A DNA stretch of 64,000 bases from the NCBI GenBank assembly GCA_039105265.1, contig JAPFFF010000057.1:496001-560000 (forward strand), read 5' to 3'. Source of the stretch: Tritrichomonas musculus (lineage: Eukaryota; Parabasalia; Tritrichomonadida; Tritrichomonadidae). The position numbers were made by a program, and so were the translations under genes. This document shows, piece by piece, positions 20,673 through 30,544 of this stretch; position 1 is the stretch's first letter, and the number at the start of each line of letters is the position of its first letter. Under the pieces are notes generated by a model that saw only the letters and a program-made list of their open reading frames with translations, was not told the origin of the DNA and did not search any database.

Positions 20673-20698
20673 AATTATCATTTGTAGCGAGTTGGGGG
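20657..20698 (-). repeat. Right terminal inverted repeat of the pogo-type element
   Basis: Perfect reverse complement of 17679-17720, ending in GAGTTGGGGG next to the TA target duplication. Confidence 0.97.
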
Positions 20699-21116
20699 TA
20701 ATTCCAAAATTAAAACTAACATTCAAATCATGCATAAAATTGAATAACTAAACCCATTTCTCAAAAGTTACTAGACGGAAGGGGTTTAGCCCTTCTGGCT
20801 AGTAAGTATATACTACTTAAGAGTCAATTCTAAAATAAAAATGGCAATTTTGATATTTTTAATCATTTTTTACTGACAAGAAACAAGTGATTATCGTGAA
20901 TATAAAAACGAAATCTCAAATATATTAAAGTTTGTTTAATAATTATATTTTTTATAGATGTATCCACCTTTGATATGTTTAATGAAAATTGTGTATATAA
21001 TTGGTCAGATGCTCGTTTAAAATTTGATAAGAAAAACAAGACTACTGGACCTTCAATCCATTAATGTTCCAATTATTTTTATAAATATTAGATAATAAAA
21101 ACATAAACTTTAAATT
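20699..21116. other. Polinton right remnant and junction to host DNA
   Basis: No complete gene is seen. The first bases continue the Polinton flank interrupted at 17678. A strong hairpin lies at 20768-20805. From about 20957 to 21064 a plus-strand frame reads DVSTFDMFNENCVYNWSDAR and on to a stop, which looks like the tail of an unidentified decayed gene. The Polinton's right border must lie in this stretch but cannot be placed. Confidence 0.4.
20768..20805. other. Strong hairpin with a GC-rich stem
   Basis: TTACTAGACGGAAGGG pairs with CCCTTCTGGCTAGTAA across a 6-base loop, leaving two mismatches in a 16-bp stem. It stands out in very AT-rich DNA. It may be a transcription-end structure or part of the Polinton terminus. 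Confidence 0.6.
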
Positions 21117-22151
21117 TTATTGAGGGAAAAGAGGCTGATTCATTAATTCAGGTCTTGTTGGTGAAACAATCACGCATTGGTGGAAATTCACCAATTGACT
21201 TGACACCCTGTTTTGAATGTCAGTTGGATTGATTGCTCTATTTCTTCTTACTTCTTGGAAGAAGAAGAAAGTGAAAAATCCCTGATCATTATTTCCTTGC
21301 TTTCCTTGTTTTGCCGTTTCATCGTCATCAGCAGCTGATATGCAAATCACGTTTGCTGGGAATTCTTGAGCTTCTTCATCGTTCAATGGAATATCCCAAA
21401 GGGTACCACTGTGACAGCAATCATTTAAAAGAATAACTTTTGTTTTTCCGTTTGCAAATTCTTGGATTAATTCGGCAAGTACATCATCTAAGATATAATT
21501 ATCATCAAAAACCATAACTTCGTCTTTTCCATCTTCTTCATCTCCGCTTTTATCGGTGACACTGGAACCGTGTCCTGTGTAATAAACTGTTAAATAATCG
21601 GTTGATTTTTGGAGGATGATTTCGAGATATTGAAGGAATTGCTCTGAAGTTGGATTATGGAGGAAATAAACTGTGTATCCCATGTATTTATGATTGGCTG
21701 CTACTGTAATTGAATCATTAATTGGTCCAACGCCGAGTTTGTATTGTGGTTTAGTATATGAATTACAACATATAAAACATACGCGTGATTCCTCTTTGAC
21801 ATCATTGAGATCAATAGTACTGATGTCTACTCCTACTTCTCGTAATTGTTCAAGGGCAGATTCTTCTGTATTATGGGTTCGAAGTTCTTCAAAAGATTCT
21901 ACAGTAAAGTCATTGACTGGTAATACTTCTTCTTCAAAGTTATTTGAATTATTCCAGCTTGATGCTTTGAATGGATTGAAAATGAATTTGCGCTGTCCTT
22001 TAATCTTTGTGAATATAAATTTCATCTTTTTCCTTCTTTCTTCTCTTTTTGATGCTAATCTAGCTTTTATATCTAAGTTTCTCTGTTTCATTCTAGCTTG
22101 CCTTTGCTCTCTCTTTTCTTTCAGCTTTTCTGCAATCTTTGATCTTTTCAT
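21117..22151 (-). CDS. Caspase-fold (metacaspase-type, C14) cysteine peptidase
   Basis: This 344-residue protein has the C14 peptidase fold. The catalytic His is in VYYTGHGSS and the catalytic Cys in LLNDCCHSG, each after a hydrophobic strand, and FFTFFFFQE follows as in the p10-like part. Metacaspases cleave after Arg or Lys. The N-terminal 70 residues are very basic and helical (KIAEKLKEKREQRQARMKQR), possibly for binding nucleic acid or membrane. The ATG at 22151 is chosen because TCACAAA directly precedes it; an upstream in-frame start would be TTG. It is a host gene with both catalytic residues present. Confidence 0.88.
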   Translation of the reverse strand: MKRSKIAEKLKEKREQRQARMKQRNLDIKARLASKREERRKKMKFIFTKIKGQRKFIFNPFKASSWNNSNNFEEEVLPVNDFTVESFEELRTHNTEESALEQLREVGVDISTIDLNDVKEESRVCFICCNSYTKPQYKLGVGPINDSITVAANHKYMGYTVYFLHNPTSEQFLQYLEIILQKSTDYLTVYYTGHGSSVTDKSGDEEDGKDEVMVFDDNYILDDVLAELIQEFANGKTKVILLNDCCHSGTLWDIPLNDEEAQEFPANVICISAADDDETAKQGKQGNNDQGFFTFFFFQEVRRNRAINPTDIQNRVSSQLVNFHQCVIVSPTRPELMNQPLFPQ

Positions 22152-23728
22152 TTTGTGATTTAAAGAGAAGTTATTCAATATTTTTCAATTGAATTTTCAA
22201 AATTCTATCGCTTTCAATTATCTGCTTTTAATTGAATTTATATTGCTAAATTATCCAAAAAATAAAAATGTATTTTTGGACTGTAAACATCATATTAAGT
22301 GGTAAATATTTAGATTTGAGCTAAAAATAAACACTTTTTCTCAAAAAAAGTACTTACTTGTTTTTTCTCCAAATTTTTTAATTTTAATAGTAAAAAATGA
22401 TATATAAATCCTTATAATTCGATTCGATCAGTTTTTTTCTATATATATTTTCGGAAATATTATCTATTTTTGTGGATTAAAATAATGATTGGTTAAAAAT
22501 TGGATTTTAATTTAGCTTTAATTGCAAAAATTAACATTTTCTATTTTTTTGGAAATAGAATTTGTGAGATATTGTTAAAGAATTGAATTATAATTTTTCT
22601 GATAAAAAAAAATATATAATCCAATTGAAATTTTATTCGTTTTTTCCAAAATTTCAGAGATTCTTTTATTCCTTTTCAACCACATTTAATGAGGTTCAAA
22701 CCAAAATATCTTTCTATACATTTGGTTTAAGCTATCACTGATCATAAATATTAATTTTATATATTTAAAATAAATAAAAAAGCTTAAATAAACTATTTAT
22801 TATATGAAAGAGTTTGTTTTTTAGCATGCATATAATTCTGATAATATTTGAATACTTCATTTTCCACAATTATCAAGCAATATTACGAATATTTAAAGCA
22901 ATATTCTATTCAGGAAAACGATGTAGTACCAAATTATATATAAAATTTTAAATTTGTATATATTTGCTAATTTTTTTTTATTGATCATGGAATCTTTGCA
23001 CAAGAATTACCAATTTTACTAGACAATAAAGCTCTGGGTTATTATTTTACTGAATATATTTATAAAAATTAATATTTATGATCGAAAGCACATGATTACA
23101 CAATTTTTTATCTTTGATTAAAAATAAAAAACTAACTAACTTATGAAAGTTTTTTATAATTGCACCTCTTCGCAATCATTCTCTTTTCCTCCTAAAATAA
23201 AAACTTTTTCAAATCATGTTTTCACAAATTTCACATTACTTGAGACAGTTTAATATATTGATGAAATTACAACGATAAATAATGGTAAGTCTGCTCATGT
23301 TCCAAGTGTTTTGAATTACGTTGAAGCAGTGGAAGTTTTTTTAAGGTCATTTTCAAAGGAATTGAGCCACCATTTTATATTGGTGAGTCTAACTGTGCGA
23401 ATTACTTATAATGGAGCGCTTTTTTGTGGTGTCTTAGTTTTTTCAAGTCCAAATGATTCAAAATATTTCATAAAAAATTATCATTTGTTTATATAAAAAT
23501 CATAATGATCTTCAATATTACTTTTTGTTTATATGTTTATAAGAATCTAATTAGGATAAAGATATCATTTTTCTAGTAAAGAAAATTCAAAATTTCGAAT
23601 TTGGTTTTATACTATTTTGAGTGAATTAAATAGTCACTATACATTTGATAGATAAAAGCCAGTAGGGATAAATAAAGTATTTCCAAATGAAATGATTTTG
23701 GTTACTCAAAAAATAATAAAAAAAATCT
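22152..23728. other. Intergenic, no convincing gene
   Basis: AT-rich sequence with short homopolymer runs. A weak plus-strand frame at about 23281-23496 (with EVFLRSFSKELSHHFILVSL) has somewhat higher GC than its surroundings and could be a gene remnant. I recognise no family in it. Confidence 0.4.
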
Positions 23729-23800
23729 TTCCGACACGGGGAGTCGAACCCCGATCCCGTGGATGAAAACCACGTATCCTAACCGCTGAACGATGTCGGA
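23729..23800 (-). tRNA. tRNA-Glu (anticodon UUC)
   Basis: On the minus strand the acceptor stem TCCGACA pairs with TGTCGGA, and the discriminator base is A. The anticodon stem CGTGG/CCACG encloses loop TTTTCAT, giving anticodon TTC. The B box reads GGTTCGACTCC and the A-box region TTCAGCGGTTAGGAT is typical. A run of T follows the gene on its own strand, as a Pol III terminator. All arms pair well. Confidence 0.95.
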
Positions 23801-25138
23801 TTCTTTTTAATACTATTTTCTAATCTTCTATCTTGTATCAATATTTAATTTTTCATCAGTTGGTGTTCTAAAATGGAAAAGAAATTGATAATATCTGTGA
23901 AATCCAGCATTGATATGAATACAAATGTGCAATAGTGTTTTTTATTAAATAATTTTAGCAATCATGATTATGAAATCAATCAATCAAAAATAAACTGACT
24001 GTAGACTAATACAATCCTTCGCTTTCTCTTATCACATCCAATGTTATTAAATTATGAAATGCATTTGGGGGAGAATCAGCCCAATATCTCGAAATAGAAT
24101 ATTTTCCTTTTGGTTTAATTAATAAAAAAAGGCGAACTTACGAATTATCAGTTTATTAATAATTCAAAACAAGTCATAGAAAGCATATTTTATTGTCATT
24201 TTTTTAACATTTTTCTTGATCAAAATTGCAGCATAAAACTTGCATATTTCTGATAATCAAAGAATTTTAATTGTTATGAATGTTTCCATATTTTCTGGTA
24301 AGGAAGAACAAAAATCTTTATCACCTTTAATAGAAAATAAATCTTATATAAGTATTAGTCATCATTCTCCTCTTCAGAATGTTTATTAGTCGAAATTGAA
24401 TGATTATAAAAAAATATTCTTTGATTTTAATTAAATTGTAGTTTTATTTCAGTATTTTAGATTTTTTCAAAGTTATTTATTCATATAAAATAATAAAAAA
24501 TGACTTCACTTTATTGATACTCTGCTTATTGTATGGATTTTAAAATAAATATGGTGCATAAAGCATTAATAAGATGTCTAGATTAAGTAATATCAAAGAA
24601 ATATAGAAATATATGAATTGTTTTCTCCTATTTTCCTAGTCAATTATTCAAAAAGTGATCGTTGCACTCAGAAAAAAAAGAAGATAGACAATAGTAATAA
24701 TAACTCAAACTTCAACTCAAAACACGTACAAAGATATTCATGCCTATTGATAGGACACTAGAGCGATTATCTGACCCATTTATGAGCTTTTCTTTAGGTG
24801 TAACTTTTCGTATGAAATATTTACGTAATTGAGGTTTTTACTTTTCTTTCATGTTTCTTTATGTTCTATCCAGGGTTGTCGATCGATGATGATAAATATC
24901 GATTATCGGCTCATTATCGATAGTCCGATAATATCGATAAAAATTTGTTCGATAACCAATAATTATCGATAAATACGTTAAGCAAAACCGCCGATATTTG
25001 GTCACTATCGGACGGTTACGGTTCGATATTCTCCGATATTTTATAATAAAATTTCCATACTTTTTTTTTTACATTTTTGATTAAAATTTGGAATTTTATA
25101 TTTTTAGTTGCACTCAGAAAAAAGTTTGCTAAGCGTTA
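23801..25138. other. Intergenic with transposon-end debris
   Basis: No gene is seen. At 24871 the sequence CAGGGTTGTCGATCGATG resembles a hAT-type terminus and leads into a CGATA-rich block to about 25043 (entered separately). The word TTGCACTCAGAAAAAA occurs at 24663 and again at 25108, bracketing that block and about 210 bases to its left. Confidence 0.5.
24871..25043. repeat. CGATA/TATCG-rich hAT-like terminal block
   Basis: More than ten CGATA or TATCG words are packed into about 170 bases, several forming TATCGATA palindromes. The block begins CAGGGTTGTCGATCG, and CAGGG-type ends are typical of hAT elements. A matching second end was not found, so this is probably a solo end or a degenerate non-autonomous copy. 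Confidence 0.5.
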
Positions 25139-25624
25139 ATGAAGAATATAAACCCTAAAGAAAAGCTCATAAATGGGTCAAGAGGTATTGTTAAAAATTT
25201 TGTAACCGTAGTAAATGAATATCAAATTGAAAAAATAGTTGCTATATCTGTTCTCTTTGATTTTCAATCTGAAAGTGATACTCCATATGATATACCAATT
25301 ATTCAAGTGAATTCATATAAAGGATTAGATGGGAAAATATACCAGGCATATCAGTTTCCATTAAGGTTATCATGGGCAGTAACAGCCCATAAATCACAAG
25401 GACAAACTTTAAATCGTGTTGCAATAGACATTTCTTCACCAGCTTTTGCTCATGGCGCGTTTTATGTTGCTCTGTCAAGAGTTCGAAAATTATCTGATAT
25501 TGTTTTTTTTGGAGTCAAGGATTGGCCTAAAAATGGAATTCAATTTCATAATAACGAATTTATTTCAGGTGCTGATCAATCATTACATGATGAAGCAATT
25601 CATGAAAATATGATTCCTATTTGA
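25139..25624 (+). pseudogene. C-terminal fragment of a PIF1-like helicase
   Basis: The 161-residue frame matches the C-terminal third of PIF1-type DNA helicases: a start like NGSRGIV, then LRLSWAVTAHKSQGQTL (motif V) and AFYVALSRVRKLSDI (motif VI). The Walker A and B motifs are absent and a stop lies three codons upstream, so this is a 5'-truncated piece. Such helicases occur in Helitrons, in viruses and in cellular genomes; the source cannot be decided. It lies between a CGATA-rich transposon end and a long T run. Confidence 0.7.
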
Positions 25625-25674
25625 GTAAATATTAAACATTATTTGTTTTGTTAGACATAAATACGTTGGATTTT

Positions 25675-25676
<2 letters not shown>

Positions 25677-25729
<53 letters not shown>
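25677..25729. repeat. 53-nt T run
   Basis: An uninterrupted homopolymer 50 bases after the helicase fragment. It could be slippage expansion, the trace of an A-tailed insertion on the minus strand, or an assembly effect. Confidence 0.9.
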
Positions 25730-25730
<1 letters not shown>

Positions 25731-26704
25731 AAATAAATAGAGGTGAGACTGCGAAATTTTAAATGAACTTTTTTAGGAATAATAATCAACAAAATTAAAA
25801 ATAAATTAAAAATATAGTATTATGGTGTTGTTACCTTTTCATATCATATACTTTTTTTCAGATTTAATCAAAAAAAATTGAAATTGTATTGATATTTCAA
25901 AATGTCATAATTCCTATATTCGTCATTATTTTTTCTTTTCAACCATTAAATTGCATTTGTATATAGATGATCTCTATTTTTTAATAAGAAAGCTATTCAA
26001 TGAATGCGTTTTTGGTCAAAATTCAAAAAAATATTTTTCAATTTAAAGAGAAATTTTCTTCTATATTAAAGATCAAAGGGATAACTATAGTTCATCTCTT
26101 AACTTATCTGGTGCTGGCAAACATATCAAAATATTTTTAAAAAATTTTTTACAATTTTAGCTAGGATTGAGGTTTAATATTGAATATAATTCTATATACG
26201 TTAATGATGTAAACTTCACAAATATCTAAATAATTTCATTTGTTTTTATTTTGGTATCAACCTCACAATAAGTATTTATTTTAATATTTATCAATAATTT
26301 ACCAAAAAAATCATGCTTATAATATGATGATAGTTAGTTAAATCATAAAAAATCATTATTTGATTTATAATTCTTAGTCGAAGATTTTAATATTATATTC
26401 ACATCTATATATTAAATATTGATAATTAAATTATTTATTATTTTGAGTAAATAGAATTTTTTTATTAAGATAAAATTGAAATTATAATAAGATAGAAGCT
26501 ATTCAATTTTAAAAATAGATTTATAGCTAAAAATCTGAAAAAAGTATTAGTGAAATTATCATAAATAGCATTTAATTCTGGAATAAAATAATATGTATTA
26601 ATATTATTAAAAAATACCAAAAATTTTCGCAGCCTCACCTCTAAATAAATTTTAATAACAATCATTTTACATTCAATTTTTTATAATAATGTTACACGAC
26701 TTAA
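25730..26704. other. Intergenic, nothing recognised
   Basis: Very AT-rich, with no gene, no tRNA and no clear repeat. Short open frames here are low-complexity and are not supported. Confidence 0.5.
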
Positions 26705-26980
26705 GATAGAATAAGACATAACTTTTCTCATACAAAATATTTTGGTAAATATTTTAGCTCAGCCTATCTTAAAAGATATTTAATCGATGATTGGTCCTCT
26801 TATTATAAACTGCAGTCCTCAACCATAACAAACAATATGATTGAGAGACACAACAGAAAATTGAATGATCTTTTTGATCATCCTCATCCAAATATCAAAG
26901 AATTCAAAGAACAAATTTCAAAGATTGAAGACGAGTATTATAATATGCATAATAACAATTTCACGAAGAAATATTATTGA
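26705..26980 (+). pseudogene. C-terminal fragment of a MULE-type transposase
   Basis: The open frame reads YLIDDWSSYYKLQSSTITNN and on through MIERHNRKLNDLF and HPNIKEFKEQISKIEDEY to a stop. The order TNN-x-x-E-x-x-H, then HPNI and an acidic helix, is the typical end of Mutator-like (MULE) transposases in protists. The catalytic core is missing and an in-frame stop lies upstream. The decayed copy has no recognisable ends nearby. Confidence 0.65.
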
Positions 26981-28198
26981 AACAAAAATATCAAAATGAA
27001 AAATCATTTGTTTGTTTTGGTTGAGGGCTGCTGTTTATAATAAACAACTGATTTTACCAAAATAAAAGAATTACCAAGTACAATAAAAAAAATTTGAAGA
27101 AAATCATACATTTTTTTTTCTTTGCCTCAACGATCAAAAGAGAGATATAATTTGTTGAAAGAAGATGAAGTTAAAATTAATCATCCTGATATATAACTTC
27201 AGGGTAAATCTGCAATTCGAAAATTACATCAAAAGTGATGAACCAGATGAAATAGACAATTTTACATAAATAAACTTTATTTTTATTATTTATTTATTTT
27301 TTTTGTTTTGTTTTTACTTAATCATTGCAACCTCTCAATTTCATTCAATTTTCCAAACTTTTTGAATTCAAACAATCATGTTATTTTTATAGTGTTTCTG
27401 ATGCTTATTTTTTATATAATCAATTAATGTAATAAATGTATCTTTGAAAATAGGATAATAATAAATCAAATTTATTCTATAGTCTAGAGTAAACCCCCTA
27501 CCAAATCTCTATATAAAAGAGTTAGAATCATTATATTATATATATATATATATATATAGATAAAATGTTCATTTGATAAAATAATTATTATTATTTAAAA
27601 AAAGTTTATTTTATGTTTAGATATTAGTATTTAAAAATGCAATCTATTCAATTTTTTTATCGAAAAATTGAATAGAAAATGGTAAGTGGGTTTTCAACCA
27701 ACGTACTTTTTTCCACCATTAAAGGCCAAAAATAGGTGAATAAAAATTGTAGGGGGTTTTCCATTGGTAGGGGGGTTTTCCAGTAGACTATAATACTATT
27801 TTGTAACTATATTATAATTTCAATTAAATGATATATGCTTATTTGAATCTAATTTGATATTAAATTATATTGAAAATAATTGAGTCTTCCGAAAACCAAA
27901 AGCCACTTTTCCCATGGAAATTTAAAAGAGCTCTTAGATATTCTATATTATGCTGGCAGTTCATCTTGAATATACATTCTATCTGAATATTTTTGAGATT
28001 AAACTTTTTTATCAAGTAATATTAATTTAGTGGATTTTAATATTATGGACTGAGTTGGTGCCAATTTCCATTCCTAGTAATCATTATAATAATAATTAAA
28101 TAATTTTAAAATTGCATAAAATGATAATGATTAAAAATCGCAAAAATCATCTTTTTATTAATGAAAATATGAGAACTAATTGAATTTAGCAACTGGAT
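26981..28198. other. Intergenic with a 315-bp MITE
   Basis: No gene is seen. A palindromic-ended element occupies 27478-27792 (entered separately). The remainder is AT-rich. Confidence 0.6.
27478..27792. mobile_element. MITE with TATAGTCTA ends
   Basis: The ends TATAGTCTA and TAGACTATA are exact inverted copies and are followed inward by GTAAACCCCCTACC on the left, matched on the right by GGTAGGGGGGTTTTCC. The terminal inverted repeat spans about 27 bases with few differences, and TA-type flanks suggest a Tc1-mariner-like origin. The interior has a (TA)n run near 27540 and a second GTAGGGGGTTTTCCA unit at about 27750. It has no coding capacity. Confidence 0.75.
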
Positions 28199-30544
28199 TC
28201 ACTTATAGAGAGAACGGTTAGTTGTAGGGAAGTTCAACAACTGGCTTCTATTAATGCCAAACACGTATTCCGAATTTCTTTCAAGGCAAAGTGCGAAATC
28301 CACAATTTTCTCTTCTTTAAGTTCCACTTCGGAAAACTTTCTGAGGTCATCTTCAGACGATGAAAAGAGGACGTTTTCCATATTTTTGACCCAATTGTAG
28401 TGACTTGCATCACTATCAAACACGAAGCACACGAAATTAGCACCGATTATTTTTCGTGCTTCTCTTATCAAAGTTTCGCCCGTTCTTTCAATCCCGCCTC
28501 CGCTTGTTATCAACTTGAACATATTTCTTTTCTTCTTTTTAATCAATTTCAATGATTCTTCGACAGTTTTCGTTCTGTACAAGTTGACCTGCAATCTTTT
28601 AGAGAGCTCATCGAAGTACTTTTTATTCTTGTCGCTTTCGATATCTTCATTTTTCCAGAGAATGAAATGGTCAGTTCTCATCACAGTGAATGAGTAAAGG
28701 GGAACAATTTGTGCTTTATTAGCGAAGACGAATTCATGAGCAGCAATGTAATTATCGTCCTTTTCAGTCTCTTCAATTGGCCAGAAATAAGTCGAACTGC
28801 CAACCAACGCGTGATGAGCTCCATAATGTTTGATGATTCTATCGTCGATTTTTTGTCCATGGAAAGACTTGTCCTTAACGTTGACGCAGAAGTTGCTGTT
28901 GTAGATCGTCATGCAGCAAATGACGTAAGCTTTTGAGTAGAAGTCGAGATCAGTGTAACTGTTTGCATACTTCGAAGCGTAGAAGATATCGTCAGTTGCA
29001 TAGATTCCCTTCCCATAGTAACCGTTGTCTGTCTTCTTTTCAATTTTGTCCTTGTTGGGATCCAAGAAGCCATTGTCAACGATCTTCTGGTGATTGCTCT
29101 GATTCGTGCCATGATAAAGGAAAGGCTGTCTTTGGTTGTACTTCGGAATCATCTTCTCAATGCTTGCATAATTATCGAGGCTTTTGTTGGCAATGATTGT
29201 CTGGCCAACAATTATGAGCTCAAATGGATTGTCTTTAATATCGTCACGAATTTGGGTCTCCAATCGTTCGTAGATTGTGCTGTGCTGGAAGATGAATGAC
29301 CAGTTCTTCTTTCCTCTTTCTCTAGGAAGATTTCTAAGGACTTCTTCTTTAATGTCCTTCAATTCAATTTCATTAAGCTCGTGCGTGTTTTGAAGAAGAT
29401 TTTGCGATTTTTGGTTGTATTTGTCTTGGATGACTTTGTCATCTGGAAGCTTGACTTCTGGCTCTTCAATGATGTTACCAACTACAGACTTGCCAATTGA
29501 AGTGCTAAGCTTCCCTTTGAACTTCTCAATAAGCTCCTTGATTTTGCCGTGGATCTTTTCACCGATGCTTTTGATCGACAAAAAAGCGATTTTCAAAATG
29601 GTCGATCCTTTCTCAACTCCGAGAATGACAGCTTCGTCACCGAATTGTTCTAAGAGATAATCGAAGTTAATCTCCGTTGGTGACTTGTCAAAATGAAAAG
29701 TGACAGTCGGTACAAAGTCTTCAATTTCACTTTTTAATGGAATAACGTCTTCTACAAGATCAGGAGTGATGATTGAGTATTCCGATTGATCATCTTCAAA
29801 GACAATTTCATTTCGTAGGGAATCATTGAATAGATCATTAACAAAATTTTCTTTGTTTCGCTGGTGGTACTCTTCAGAATTTTCTGAAGATAAATGGCCG
29901 GATGATTGATAGGCGTCATAGTGGTCTCTACAGAGGAATAGGCCTGGAGTAACACAAATGTAATTGCTTAGTTTTTCATGGGGAGGATCATATGTCTTAT
30001 GACAGTTCATGCATTTAATACAGCCAAAATGATATGGATAACCTGATATATATATTACAATATCTTCTTCAATCGATTGCTTGCATACTGTACACAAAAT
30101 TTCTTTTCGCCAAATTATTGGATTTTGGATTGATACGTTGAGTTGAATAACATTGTTACCAACTAGATTGGGATCTGACGATTGTAAACTAATCGGTTTA
30201 GGCGTAGGTTTGTTATCTTCCGGTTTTGGATGAGCAAATTTTTCATAAATAACAATATTTTTATCAACTAAAGTTGGGAGATTTTCACTTTCAGTTTGGT
30301 TGGGAGGATTTTGCTCACTTATGTTAAACTTTTTAAGTATTTCTTCTTTTTTTCCTTTAGGCAAAAAATCTCGGGAATCATTAATAATCTCTTCTGCATA
30401 TTTTTTATCAATTCGATAAAAATCTTCATACTCACAAGCTTTGCTTAAACTAGATTTTAATGTTGAAATTGCATTTGGAATTAAAAGTTTCTTTTTACCT
30501 TCGATCAAATTTTTAATTGCACGTAATATGAGAAGATCACTCAT
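28199..30544 (-). CDS. LIM-domain, PARP-like and receiver-like fusion protein
   Basis: This 781-residue protein has a LIM zinc-binding domain at about 151-210 (CTVC, then HFGCIKCMNC, then LCRDHY). A linker leads to a PARP-type ADP-ribosyltransferase domain at about 415-620. The H-Y-E pattern is visible as FLYHGTNQSN, GYYGKGIYATDD and a later HEFVF. The C-terminal 150 residues (HFILWKNEDIESDKNKKYF, later KLITSGGGIERTG) resemble the receiver-like fold often attached to PARP domains in protists. It probably modifies proteins with ADP-ribose, with the LIM domain choosing partners. TCATAAA lies eight bases before the ATG. Confidence 0.85.
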   Translation of the reverse strand: MSDLLILRAIKNLIEGKKKLLIPNAISTLKSSLSKACEYEDFYRIDKKYAEEIINDSRDFLPKGKKEEILKKFNISEQNPPNQTESENLPTLVDKNIVIYEKFAHPKPEDNKPTPKPISLQSSDPNLVGNNVIQLNVSIQNPIIWRKEILCTVCKQSIEEDIVIYISGYPYHFGCIKCMNCHKTYDPPHEKLSNYICVTPGLFLCRDHYDAYQSSGHLSSENSEEYHQRNKENFVNDLFNDSLRNEIVFEDDQSEYSIITPDLVEDVIPLKSEIEDFVPTVTFHFDKSPTEINFDYLLEQFGDEAVILGVEKGSTILKIAFLSIKSIGEKIHGKIKELIEKFKGKLSTSIGKSVVGNIIEEPEVKLPDDKVIQDKYNQKSQNLLQNTHELNEIELKDIKEEVLRNLPRERGKKNWSFIFQHSTIYERLETQIRDDIKDNPFELIIVGQTIIANKSLDNYASIEKMIPKYNQRQPFLYHGTNQSNHQKIVDNGFLDPNKDKIEKKTDNGYYGKGIYATDDIFYASKYANSYTDLDFYSKAYVICCMTIYNSNFCVNVKDKSFHGQKIDDRIIKHYGAHHALVGSSTYFWPIEETEKDDNYIAAHEFVFANKAQIVPLYSFTVMRTDHFILWKNEDIESDKNKKYFDELSKRLQVNLYRTKTVEESLKLIKKKKRNMFKLITSGGGIERTGETLIREARKIIGANFVCFVFDSDASHYNWVKNMENVLFSSSEDDLRKFSEVELKEEKIVDFALCLERNSEYVFGINRSQLLNFPTTNRSLYK

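Larger units (their letters stand above)
17679..20698 (+). mobile_element. pogo/Tigger-type Tc1-mariner DNA transposon nested in the Polinton
   Basis: This 3020-bp element is bounded by 42-bp perfect inverted repeats starting CCCCCAACTCGCTACAAATG. It is flanked on both sides by the dinucleotide TA (17677-17678 and 20699-20700), the target duplication of the Tc1-mariner superfamily. It carries one transposase gene (17992) and about 1.4 kb of non-coding DNA. Identical terminal repeats indicate a recent insertion, and it is younger than the Polinton it interrupts. Confidence 0.95.
1..20767. mobile_element. Polinton/Maverick element, left end outside the window, with a nested pogo-type insertion
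   Basis: Seen: protein-primed DNA polymerase B, A32/FtsK-type ATPase, double-jelly-roll capsid region, rve-type integrase and several small genes lie in one block with common codon use and short gaps. This gene set defines Polintons/Mavericks, which are very abundant in trichomonads. The left border is not in the window, because only about 400 non-coding bases precede the polymerase and no inverted partner is seen on the right. The right border is unresolved; Polinton-like sequence stops somewhere after 20700. A 3.0-kb Tc1-mariner-type element interrupts it at 17679-20698. Most parts are open and about two breaks are visible, so it is damaged but looks young. Confidence 0.9.

Noticed and set aside
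1-20767. A matching inverted terminal repeat of the Polinton at both ends of the visible part
   Set aside because: I compared the first 400 bases with the region right of the integrase and after 20700 and saw no convincing inverted match; the left end is probably outside the window.
25583-25792. Minus-strand frame with a poly-Lys stretch
   Set aside because: The lysines come from the T run; nothing else supports a gene.
28933-29299. Open frames on the plus strand within the PARP region
   Set aside because: The higher GC of the host gene gives chance frames; the minus-strand protein has clear domains.
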